From NCBI GenBank assembly GCA_013397695.1, contig VYZI01000390.1, forward strand, positions 1 to 64,000: a DNA stretch of 64,000 nt. The letters run 5' to 3'. This stretch comes from Centropus unirufus (lineage: Eukaryota > Chordata > Aves > Cuculiformes > Centropidae). The position numbers and the translations under genes are program-made. The notes beneath the pieces were generated by a model that saw nothing but the letters and a program-made list of their open reading frames with translations, was not told where the DNA came from and made no database searches. This document shows positions 11,918 through 24,500 of this stretch, piece after piece (position 1 is the stretch's first letter; each line of letters opens with the position of its first letter).

Positions 11918-12407
11918 GCGCCTCGGGTCCCGTCAGCCCGGGAACGCCCGGCTGGGTGTGGATCCGGATCCCTGGCGCCTCTGTACGTCTGGTATCGTTG
12001 CCTGCTCTCCCGCCACAATTAATGGGGAAAAAAGTCACTGCGAAGTCTCTCAGTAACGGGGGACATCGAGGAGTCCCTCTGGAGCTGAGCCTAGGGTATC
12101 CCGGGAAAAGGGAGCGTCGAGCAGGGAAGGGTGCAGGAGGGAGGAGGTGGGTCCAGCTGCGTGTCAGCCGGGAAGTTTGTCCCTGGGGATAGCCTGAGTT
12201 TTCAGTCGATATTTACAGGTTGCATCCCTCAGGCGAAGAGGCAGCCTGGAACTCCATGATTTCCTATGGAAAAATGAGATGGAGGTCTTGTCGGTTATTC
12301 TGAACCTTCTTGTTGGTTTGGTTTTTTTGTTTGTTTTTCTGGCTATTTCTCGGTCTGTAAGATTTCGTATCTGTTCGATATAAACACATGTTGCGTTGCA
12401 GGTTTGG

Positions 12408-12599
12408 ATGGAGGCAGCTGGAGGCTGCGCTCATCCCCGTGCCAGAGCGCGTCCCAGGCGCCTGACACACCTGCGAGAGCCAGAATCCCGTGTGGCAAAG
12501 CGGCAATCCTCACGGGGCCGCCAGCAGAATTCCCTGGCACGCCTCTTCAGTGACCTACAGGGAGCTGTTTTACCCCAGTTGGAAAACTCCGTCTCAAAG
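12408..12599 (+). CDS. STRA8: STRA8 coding exon 1 (residues 1-64)
   Basis: It starts MEAAGG six bases after a good acceptor (TTGCAG, ending 12401), which implies an upstream untranslated exon. It contains LREPESRVAKRQSSRGRQQN and LARLFSDLQ, matching the basic and first helical part of STRA8. Donor AAG|GTGCAG, phase 0. Confidence 0.88.
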
Positions 12600-15500
12600 G
12601 TGCAGAGCAACATTTCCCTGTGTATTGCTCTTACCTGTGGAGATATTTATGTTGAACCAGATTTAAGGTGACCACTGTCTCTATGCAGCTGCCAGTGTGT
12701 GTGCGATTTCCCTGTGTACGGCTTTCCCGGGTCCCTTTTCCTTTAAAGCTGCCGGCTCACCATGAGCAAATTGTTCACTTTGTAGCCTCTGCGTCACAAG
12801 TTTATCATATGCCTTATCTGCACTTTTCTTACAGGACTTTTTTTAAGCTTTTTTTACAGTTTCATTGTAGCATTTTGAGAATAAACCAAGGGATCTTACA
12901 ACATTTTTGTACAAGGTCAGAATAGTGAGTTTAGGGGCAGAAGTTCCAGGGGAGGGAGTAATTAATTTGGCCTTATGAGACACACTTGGTCTTCAAGACA
13001 CTCTGGAAAAATACATCAGGAGAAAAGCAACCACCAGTACTGTTTATTGGTCTCTACTAAACCAAGAAGCTAACAAAATTGTTTATAAAAATGAAATTGA
13101 CCCAAATTGCCTCTGAAAAGATGGATGATCCATGCTCAAGGCAGAAGAATAAACATCAGAACTCCTCTTATCCTCAACTCTGCCACTGGTTCATTTAGTT
13201 AGATTGATTACTTTAAGCTTTCCAGTTTGCAAAACAGAGGAGGTAATGACTGTTTAGGACAGGAATTGTCCTTGTAAAGGGCTTTGAGCCTCTGAACGTG
13301 CAAAATTTTGCTGTGTGGGACTTGTGCCTCCTGAGCCTCTTGCCTCATGCAGTTTGAGGTTAGACCTTGGTTTGCCTGGTTCTGAACAAGATGCCAATAA
13401 AACTGAAGTCAGCATGATTTCAGAAGCCAAGAGCAAACAGTTGTCTCACCTAGCGTAAGGGGGCTATCTTCACATACCAGTTCTTAAAATTGGTTTTTCA
13501 TAGTTTTGTGTGCCCTTAGTGTGACTTTTGGGGCTAAGGAAGTTCAATATCTTCAAGAGCCTAAATACAGAAATTCACTCATACCTTACTGCTTTGTGTC
13601 TGACTAAAATATCCCTTAGGAAAGCTCTGCAAAGCAGACATCGTGGCTAAGGTGACCGTGGGTGGTCTTACTGATCTTGAAATACTTTTGGGATGTGTAT
13701 GTTTAAATGCATTTGCCATGTGCTCTCAGTTATGGTTTCTATAAATGACGAAAGAATTACGTGCATCACTGAAGTTACTCCAGTTTTCAGCAACGTAGCT
13801 GAGGGCAGAACATGGTGAAGGTTTCTCATAGCAAAATTCTCGTGGGAAATGATTAGTAAAGTCTTGCGCCTAAAGTTGGTAGACATCCAACAAGGCTTCA
13901 CAGTGTGGTACTTCTGGACGTGGTCCAAGAACAAAGATCCAAATAAGACCATTTGCTGATAAAAGATCTGAGTTAAGTAGCAAATGCTACGTGACTGCCT
14001 GTTTTGTGTATGTAAGGCATAGTATATACCTAAATATTTATGGTCTGTGTTTAAGATTACTTTGGTATTAGTTCCTTTCTCTTTTCATCTGGGTAAGAGC
14101 AGCTGGTGAAACAGCACAGTTATTTTCACAGACTTTGAGGTAACGGTCAAAATGAAGCAAAAGTGAAGAAAGCAAGCCATGTTAAAACATTTATCTGTTC
14201 AGAGCAGAGAGGAATCAGTTCTGATTTCTTCTCACATTTAGTATCAGGTTTTGCGTGGGGCTAAGAAATCTATCCAGAAGCTGGAGAAGACCTTGGGTTC
14301 TTTGCTGAAGGTGAAAGGTAATGTATGCAAGTATTTGCCTTGAACAGGGTGCCTCGGTTTGTTTTTTATTTATTTGTTAAACAGAGACAGGTGATGGCTG
14401 TAGCAATAAGCAAGGGATGGCACAGAAGTCTGTCAGCCCTCTGAGCACTGCGCCTCAGAAAGCCCCTTCTGACTCTGTCATTCTTACCCCCTCTCCAGCC
14501 TAGGTGAAGGAAGGCAATGAAGCATTCCTGCTATCCTGGGCCAGTTCAGACAGTGTCACCCTGCTGCCGATTAACCTGCACCAGGTGTGGGTCTGGCCTG
14601 GGTGCCTGGGTTGTGGAGGGGGGGGCTCCCACTGTGCGCCTCCTGGCCAGAGCAACGTGGGGCAATGCTAGTCACAGCTGTCACAAGCACCCGGAGCACA
14701 GCTGTCTAGAACAGCAGGCTCTGGCGCAAGGTAAGAGGGAGAGGACAGAGAAACTGTCGAGGCTTTCCTAGCGTAGGGAATGGAAGCCTCTACTTTTATG
14801 AATTCACTCCAACAGAGATGTTGGAGGCTTAGTTTTTTTTCAGCTTAGCAGGGCATCTCCTGCACTCCTCTTACAGTGGTCAAACGCGTGCTGTGGCAGC
14901 TCAGGCACCAGGGCTGTGTCCTCACCAGCAGCCACCTGCTCACTGCCACCGGCCACCACCCCCAGGCAGCAGTAGGAGTAGGAACTGGTCGGGTGGAGAC
15001 TTGGGACATATTTTTATGTCCCTTCGAGTGTCCAGATTACTGTCAGCTAGGAAGAAGAAAATAAAACAAAACACATTGCTATTCATGCAGCTTGCACCTC
15101 GAATAATGCTATTCATGCAGCTTGCACCTCGAATAATTTGCATCAATTAAAGGGCTGAGCACTTAAAATGAGCAACCTCCCCTGGAGCCACATGCTTGGG
15201 TAACCACCCATAAAAACCAGTCATGGGTAGAAGGAATAGTTTTAACAGAGCAAAACTGAAGGGATCCCAGACAGGAAGGCAGGCTGATGAGAGGTTGGAG
15301 GTGAGCTTCCCCTTTTCCTTACTTGCATGTACGTACAATCCATGCTGCTTGTGGATCACAGGTTGCCAAGGGGGTTTTACATGCAAGTGTCTCATTATAT
15401 GGCAAGCACAAAATACTGCATTAATCAGTGCTTGCCTGGGCATTGAATTGCTGATTGTTTTCATCATCAGTTATGTCAGACCAATGTTAGGAAGAAGGCA

Positions 15501-18500
15501 TTGATTCCAAGTTCTTCAAAGATCATAAACTCCCAGTAAAGCCAGTGACTTTGTAGGAGAGGCAGAATGTTGTCCTTCATGTCCTTTTTGCCTAATAAAA
15601 ACCTCTGGCTCATGAAGAACCAGATGTTGAAATTATTCTATTGGATTGGGGCTGAGGGTGGAAGGGAAGCCAGAAATGCCACTGATGTGATAGTAACCTT
15701 TCTGCTGACAACAGGGCCCTTCAGTCTGGAGGGTAGGAACCTGTACAGCTTGGAGGAAGTCAGGGAGGAATATGTCACTAGGCGCTTCAGCAATCACAGG
15801 TAAGGGCTAACACCAGTCAAGGAAAGATTATAATACTTGCACTTGCATCCATCCCAGCATCTCTGAACCTCTTGGTCATTGTTCATAAATTTCCAAGCAG
15901 AGGCCTTTCATTGTGAGGAAAATACGAAGAGATTTCACCGGGGCCCCTGAAATTCTGTACAGTCCATGAATGGGCATGTTGTTGGTCTCATTTCTACTCA
16001 GTTATTTTATTTCCTCTCCTATGTAGCTCGTCTCCACCAAGGACTTCTCATTCGCCTGTAGAACAAAAGGAGGAGAAAGCTGGCTTCAGAAGAATGACCC
16101 CAGACTCTGGAGTGACCATGACAAGGGCCTTAGTAATCCAGTTAAGTTGTTCATGTGGCTTTTTTTCCTATGTATTCTTTCCAGCACTGAATCAGCCTCG
16201 GAAGCTGTGAGTGAGACTAACTCTGCCACCCAGTATTTGATTAAAGAATGTGAAAAACAAGCAATGGAAGAGAAACCAGTAATTACCCCATCTCCAGGCA
16301 CTTCATCTCCAGATCTGATAGAATTTGAACGGTAGGTGCACCCCGTGTTTTTCAATTTGTTTGCATTAGCTCCATGCATCCAGGTGGTGCCGTTCCTGCA
16401 GCCCTGTTCCAGTCTGCATCCTCTCTGCAGACGCGTTGTGCCAGCAACTTTGGCCCTCCCGGTGGTGCAGCTGAGCACCTCCCGAGTCTCTTACCTGTAA
16501 TTTGCATGTGAATGGACTCCCAGCATCACAGTAATCCCCAGCTCTGCAGGCCTGGGAAAATCCCCGAGGATTTTCCAAGCATCCTCAAGAAAGAGAAAAA
16601 GATTTCTTCCAAGTGTGTCGGTCCATGAGTGGCTGTGCTTCACCACTGTCCTGATGCCTTGCAGAGTAGGACACAGCACACCTGCAAACAGCAGTGGTTT
16701 AACAGCCAGGCTCGGGTGGGAGGGAAGGTGATTCATCCAGGATGACCTGTGCGGATGTGTGTCCCTGTGGGCTTGGGGTATTGGTGCCACTGTTGGGTTG
16801 TATCCCTTCAATGGGGCTGTATTTTATGAATGTAGGAATCTCTGCCCCAGGTTAAATTCTCAGAGTCCAGCTGTTTGTGTTCTAGGGAGGTGCAGGAACC
16901 AGAGGTAGGCACATAGTTTCCTCTATAGTGATGTTCATCCTGCCTGGAATGGCGTTGTTATGAGGAGCCTGAACACTGCTGCCCCTTCCAGAAACAGAAC
17001 CTTGGCTTCTGCGAGCTTGGAGTCCTTTTCTGGGGGAAGGATCAGGGCATAGCAAGGCTGTATCCACGTAGAACCCTGCAATGGTTTGAGTTGGAAGGGA
17101 CCTTAAAGATCATCCAGTTCCAACTCCACTGCCATGGGCAGGGAGAACTTCTAATAGACCTCATCGCTCCCTGGATGCGACCGGGGAAGATCACCTAGTC
17201 CTCATCCTGAGGTCTGCAGAATATTGGTAACCTAGAAGATGCCAGAAGGCACTCTTCAAAAATTTTCTGCAATACGGGGTGGGAGGAGGGGAGCCTAAAC
17301 GTTTACATGTGTGTCACACAGCTAGTGGGTGCAAGCCCATTGCTCCCTTTAGGATCAGGTCCTACATGGCTGGTGCAGGACCTGAAACTCAAAGGCAATT
17401 GTCCTCATGTCAGGGGTCCATGTATTTTAATTTGGAATAGTAATGGTCAAATTCCTATGTTGTTTTCCAAAGTTATTGCTATCTTAAGGCTGAGAACATT
17501 ATTCATCACATTCCTCCCCTTGCTGTCCAAGGGCAGCGCAGGAGAATCCACAGCTGCAGCTGGCATTCCCTTCCACAGCATCACTATCATAAGCAAGGTT
17601 TATTCTTCTCTTTTCCTTCGAACTGGTGCTCGTTTATAAAATTCCTTTGGATTATTGAGTTTCTCCTCAAAATGAGACTGCAGCTGTGTCAGCAGATGGC
17701 AGCAGCCTCCTGCTCCTGCATTTGCTGCTGTGAAAAGTGGAGGTGGCTGTAGCAAGGTGCCATTTACAAGACCTTGAGATGTGCTAAATCAGGATTTTCT
17801 GGGTGAAGTAAGCTCTACTTCATCGAAGACTGCGCTACAGAGCCACAAACACCTGATTTTCCCCTTCTTCACTGACAACGTAGACCAGGGCCTGTACTGC
17901 GCAGGCTCAGGCACTTATCCCACAGCCTAATGGCAACTGCAGTTGGCTCACAGCTAATTCTTCTCAAAAAATGATCCTTTATCACAGGCATAAACCAATA
18001 GGGACTCTTTAGCAAAGAAAATGACGTCTGATCACGTTATTTGGGTAGCATGCTTTAAGCTTCAATGAACTGGGTTTTCTCCACGTCCAGCAGCAGGAGC
18101 TACAATGGTAGGACTATACAGCACTCTGAGCAGTGCAAAATGTAATTGTCTCTTCCCAGCTGGGAACAAAATGGTTGAGTCATGGTTCAACCTTAATTTC
18201 TTTAGCAAAGCAGCCTAATGGTGATTCCTATTCTGTCTGAGAAACTCCAGATCCTTTGTTTGGAGCTGGACATCCTGAATCCTTTGGGAGTGCAATACCT
18301 TGCACAAGAACACTGATTTCCCTTCAGGTATTGTTTCCAGCAAGAGTGTAAAATATTCCTGAGTATGAAAACTGGAGTTTCAGCATGGTTATGCCTGTGT
18401 GCAGAATTATCAAGATTTTTAATACTGGTTTGCTGGAACAAAAAGGCTGGACTCTTTCTCAGTTGCTTTCTCATGCAATGCTGTTCAGTTAATCAGGAAA

Positions 18501-21500
18501 TGGGCTTACTTGGGACATCTTCCAAAGCATCATTTTGAGTTCAAACTTAGTAATAATGACTGCTGTTTATAGAACTCTTGGTTTATATTCCTTTTCTCTT
18601 ACTATTTTCATCTTGGAAGCCCTGAGCATTTAATTAAGACAGAATAACTTCACCGTACCACACAGCACTAACAGATGCGCGCTCGTTCTGAGGTGTAGTC
18701 ACTGGGTTGATATTAGGACAGGTAGGTTCCATTGCCAGTTTCACTACTGCACAGAAGTCAGTCTTAAGGATGCATTTGCTCAGATATAAAATGGAGGAAA
18801 TTGAGCTCCCTTGCTTATTCAAGTCAAAACATCCAGGCCTGGGATACCCTCCTCCTTATTGTGTGTGTAGGGCCTCATGTGTCAGGGTATGACCTCAGCC
18901 AAGGCTTTTAAGAGTAGTGCAGTGCCAGTAAAAGTATAGAAGTGATTTACAGCATAAATGCCTCAGGATACAAAGGCAAGCAACTCAAAATTGATTAAAT
19001 GCCAGGATGAAGTTTGCCTGTGTAATAAGTAGAGCCTGGAGCTTTTGCTGTGAGGCTGTGGCTGCAGCCCTGCCTTTGGTAGGTAAAATCTTGGCAGAAC
19101 AGAGTTGCTGAAATCCTCCAAGAGCATTGGGCAACCTTCAGTAATTGTGTGAAGTCTTAGGGGGCAGAGTCAGTGAAGTAGTTCTAGATCAGAGCTGCTC
19201 GCCAGTCTCCTGCTGATGTACGGGGGTTGGCTGCCTCGTAGCCTGCTCTCAAGGGAAGCTTACTTTCCTGTCATTACAGATACCTGTTTTTCTATAAGCA
19301 CACAGTGGACCTGCTGATAGAGCACGGAATTGTTTGCACTGAGGAGGTGCCTCTTCCTGAGGTCTCCACAGCTATTTCCCACCTCTGGCAAGAGCATTCT
19401 GAAGAAAGGAGAGACAGCATCTTGCAGTACTGTAGCCAGAGAGCTTTCCTCATGGATCCCAAGGCTGCTAGCCAAGAGTCTGCATACACTGAAGGTAGTG
19501 TGAGGGACAGCAGAGGTAACAGTGAGGAAGCCAGTGGTTCCTCGGTCTCCACCCCAGGGGAAGTAAGTGCTCAGTAACATACTCACCTGCCTCTGAAACT
19601 CCAAGCTTTCAGTTAATAATTGGCTCTACGGCCTTTAATTGGAGACATACAGTGGTTGTAATTAAGTTTTCCCACTTGAATGCTTAAGTGGAGACAATAA
19701 AGCAGTCTGAGTAAATGTCTGCACCAGATTCTCTCTTGGTAAGATACACAGAAAGCTATAGGAGTGCATTGGTAGCCATTCTCCACTGACCTCTAGGGTT
19801 TCTGTGCTAAGTAACAGCAGTTAAATTCGCCCTAACTTTCTCCAGGGGGAGGGAACAAGAATTACACTGTATTCTGCAAACTCTGAGTAGCACAGATGAG
19901 CCCTGTCCGGAAGGAACACCGAGTTTGCCAAGGCCTGCTGTGTTTTGGTTGCGTGTTTTGTTTATACTTTTTTTTCATTAATCAAAGCACTTCATAGCAA
20001 AGAGAAAGCGTAAAGCTGTGCCAGTGCTTCAGGGCTAACAACTGCCTGTGCCGTGCGCCTCTGCTGAGTCAAGAAGTCAGGAACTGAGTAGACCAAAGCA
20101 TTTTTTAAAAGGAGATGAAATAGCAGCCAACTCTTTGCTCTTGGAACACTGCTTGCTTAAGCAGGTAGCTGCTCAAAGATCGATGTATAACTTTATTAGC
20201 TGCAAGGGAGGGACATGTCCACCTTTAGCATATAAGTAATTGCAGTAGACAAGTTCTTTTTGAGTCTCAGGACACCACTTGTGCTGCTGACCTCCTTAGG
20301 AAACGTTGGGGGATACACGTGCAGTATTTTCTAGCACAGAAAATGTCTGAACTGCATGATGGCAGAGTGAACTAAAGAGATTATTGATCTGTCACAGAGA
20401 GCCTCCAGACTCCTTTGTAAGCCAGGTCGCACACTGCAGTCGGATTTGGGGAGACTGGGTGAGATCTCAGCTCCAAGCAGCAGCCTGAAACACCGATAAC
20501 AATTAATAGGGTTTTTTACTGATTTTGGGGAGATGTAGTATTCGATCTAATTGCTAGAGGCTGAAGTGCAGGCCTAAGGGCATGGACTAAACTTAGGTAT
20601 CTGATCGTGAAATACAGTTATTCCTTATTATTCCTGTCTCCTCAAAACCCTCTTGGTTTAATCTAGCTAGGAATATATCCATTAAACTGAAAGAAAGAGT
20701 ATTGTGCTTCGAAGGACTTCGTTATTAAAAATGATGCCCTCGATAAAACTTCCAGGTGGTTAGATACATTGACATCTGAAGTGTTTTCTCTGATAGATGA
20801 TGTTTGAAGATGCATTTGATATTGCTGCTGGCTTCCTTGATGGCATAGAGATGCAGGGAGCATCTAGCCAGAGGTAAATGACACACTTTCCCCTTTTGCT
20901 GGATAGAGTAAGTTAATGCACCACTGTCAATGCTCCATGGCAAGCTTGCTGTGGAGTAAGGCAATAGCTCAGCTTCCTTTTTTGTGCCCAATTTATAAGA
21001 AATTATTAGAATACCAGCTTCCAGCAATTGTGCTCACAATAGTACTATCTCTTAAGGTGTAAAAGTTAAATGATTAGTAGGTATTTATGGCAGAATCAGT
21101 AAGAATCACTTATTAAGAGCACCTGGTCACTTCAGGATAATTGAAGTCCTAATTTTCTTCCCCATTCTGCATAGCTTTCCATCTTTTCGAATTACTGTAT
21201 TTGTAATGTTGTTCTTTCTGTCACTTACCAGGTCTAGGAGGACCATAAGGCATTCCCTGGATAAGTCAGCTAATTATAAACTGCACTCTCATTTAATGAG
21301 ACAAAAATGATCATTTTTTAACATTGTCTTCCTTGCCTTTTTCAAGTACCCTAATTCAATCACAGGGAGGTGATCAAGCTGAAGTATGGTTGACCTCAAC
21401 AGTGACATCAAAGAAACACAGGACCTATTAAATAATAACATCTCTTTCCTCTGCAGGTGATGAGTTACCTAAAAGTGAACATGTCACATACAAAGCTAGC

Positions 21501-24500
21501 ACTGCCTTTGATTTTTCCCAGTAGACCAAAGAAAGAAACGGGTTGCTTTCCTCAAGAGGAAAATCGCGTTATGACTCATCTTTTATGCATTCTTGCTACT
21601 TAGTCTTTGCTAGGATTCTTTCCTTCTGCAAATGGTGTTTTAATCTGCTTTTTTTTAAATCCCGTTTTCTACTTATTTTTCCAAATTTGCAGAGTTCTTT
21701 AGTGTGAATCTCTTTCTTTCACCAGCATTCCACCTTGCACTTCCAGAAAAGAATGAATGGAAATATGATTGTTTTGGCTGCTGATCCAAATATACTTGAA
21801 TACATAATAAAGCCTAAGAAATATGTATCCATTAAGTACCATTTATTAGGACTCAATTGCTGTTTGCTCTTAAAATAAAATTGAAGTATTCTTTAATACT
21901 ACAATGCGTTGCCGTCATCTTTGCAATCTGTTTCAGGTCCCAAATTATGTTAGTATTTCCGTAGTCAACATTTATCCTTCCCTGCCACTTGTCATTCTGG
22001 ACAGAGGCGTGACGGCAGAACTTTGTAAAATCCCAGGGAATATCCAGAGGTGAGGTCCAGAATGAATCTCTTAGCTTTTTTGGCAAAGGCGCCTGTCAAC
22101 AGCACAAACGTGCCAGTGATAGCTGATATGTTGTTTCATGGCCACGTCCCTGCATTCACACAAAACCTTTAGACAAGAAGTCAAAGCTGTTCCTCTGAAC
22201 AAGATATGCTGTCCCAGTAACCACAGTTGTTAAAATGAACACATCCTTTGCCACAAAGCAGCGTCACCACAGCCATCGTGTATGAGTGGATCTCTGTGGC
22301 GATGAGGGTTTCTCGTGTTGCTGTTCTCTGTTCTTAGATCTCTTCCTTGCATTTGTTAGACAATGCCTTGTCAGTGTGTCCACGTCCGCTCCTCCCTGCC
22401 CTGTGTGGATGTTGTCTTTAATACCAGAATCATTTTGGAAACAGTTTGAGTCTTTTTTAAATATTTAAGTAAAATGTGGAGGACAGAAAGCGAGGAGGAG
22501 GAGAAATAAAGGAATAGGAAATGAAACGTAGTATCTGGTTCCATTTTCAGTTCGGCATTCAGAAGCTGCATTTCTGAAAATCCAGAGGATCGCCACAAAC
22601 TCTGCCTGCAGATCACTGCCTTCCTAAAAAGACTCTTCTTTGCCAATACAGAGTTTTACCAGGTAAGCTTTGCCAAAACATTCCTTACAGAAGGAGCAAT
22701 GTATTCATGTCATTTTTAGGAAGGGATTTCTCTTTCCTATGCTTCTGATCTTATTGTCCAAAATCATTACAAAAAAGAACTTGGTGTCATCACTTCAGAT
22801 GTGTCATTCCTAAAGGTTAGTAGGATTGCCTTTTTAAGAGGCAAAATGTGAGGGTTTATTACGACTTAGAATAACATTCAAAATGGCAAATGACAGCATT
22901 TCTTTTTTTTCTATTATTGCTTGCCTGGAAGTTCCTTGTGCAAAAGCTTGAGTGATGTCATCTGAGCAAGCCAAATTTAATTTTCAGTTCTCCATTAACT
23001 CCCAGTGGCTTAATTCTTAGCTCACTAGGAGCACCTTGTGCTTTCCTGGGTGCCAGGTGCCCTGAGCCCGCTCCTGGCAGGCCCTAGGGGTTGGCTATTC
23101 GTGTTCTTCCCAGAGCTGATAAACAGCTGCTGTGCTGCCTCTGAACCTCAGCCTGCTGCTGCAGGTGCACTGAGCCAAAAGTCATTGGCAGTGTTTGCAG
23201 TGTTGTTTCCTGCCCTTCTTTCCCTCCTGCCAAGGAGGCGGCTCATTTTGCACGTGGGTAGAGGAAGAAAGGGAGATACCCCTGTGCCAGAGCCCACTTG
23301 TTTGGGCTCAGAGTCAGTTGTAGCCACAGTTCTACTGGTTTTTTGTCTCTACTGTTTGTCACCTGGTGTTCAGCCAGTCTCTGTTGCTTGAGCAGGTGCT
23401 CCTTGGGATGAGGGATAATTGAAACAGAAAACAAAGTAGAAACTATTGTTCCACCACTAACTTAATCTATTGCATAGTGACTGTTTCGTGCCGTTTGGTC
23501 GCCCTGTCTCAGGGAGACAGTAGCACCAGAGGAGGTGCAGAGAAAGGCAGCAGGCACAGCAAAAGGCATTAAACAGGAGGTACTAGAGTAGGACTCTTCC
23601 ACAAAAAAGACTGAGGAGTGCTCTGAGAGAATTTTGATCCTAAATGGTGTGAATTGGATGCACGGAATGATTTTTCATTGTGTCTGACAGTGGAAGAACT
23701 GGAAAGCACTCAATGGCATGAACAAACATATTAAAAAATAATTACACATGAAAATTACCAGATTTAACTGCTGGGGCATTAATCCATCGACAGTTACTAA
23801 ATCTGAAGGTCCAGATACAATTTCCAGCTCCGAAGGTTCTTGCAGCACAGTTTTTCATAGTGTAGAAGCATATGTTGTGGAACAGAGCACGCTGTATGCA
23901 CAATTCTTGCACTTTTTGTCTAAGCATCCACTCCTGGCTGTTGTCAGAGACCTGGCACTGTTATACACAGCCCATTGGTCTTCAAATAGTGACCTTCTCC
24001 ATCAGAGCAGAGCTCTTCCTGTGTTTTTGTAACTGGCTGTGAACTGAGCACACCTAGAAAAGAACAGAAACCTTTAGCAGGACACGGTAAATTCTGCTTT
24101 CAGACTTCTGTGAACGTCATGCCTGGCAGCATCAGGTGGTCCCATTGTGTCCTGCTTAGTGCTGCATTTTTCTGAATGAGCCCAAGTCCATCTCACAGCC
24201 CCCAGATGAGGTGGTGTAAGGAGAGGTTGTGTCTCTTTCAAGCTTTAAAAAGAACATTTGAAATAAGACTGGGAGAATGGTAACAATGGGAAGACAGGCA
24301 GCAAAAGAGGCTCAAGTACTGTGAACTGGCAGTAGCTGAGCTGTGTAGATCCAAATGGATATAAAAGGCTGGGCATGCTTCTTTTATGCAGGAACTTGTG
24401 TTGTCTTCAGTGAGACAATAAAAAGGGAGTTCAAGCAGAAATCAATCAGGGAAGAGAGTACTGATAATGTGAAGGTCACAGTCTGCTTTGGTTTAGATGA

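Larger units (their letters stand above)
10450..12200. promoter_or_regulatory. CpG-island promoter between divergent WDR91 and STRA8
   Basis: GC- and CpG-rich sequence surrounds the WDR91 start and extends toward STRA8, with no TATA box for WDR91. Coding starts are about 1.3 kb apart by window coordinates, but the N run makes the true spacing unknown. Motifs seen: ZNF143/SBS-like sites at 11193-11212 and 11236-11254, TTTCCCGC at 11284-11291, inverted CCAAT (CCATTGG) at 11653-11659, and CACGTG at 11700-11705. Transcription start sites cannot be placed from sequence alone. Confidence 0.75.
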
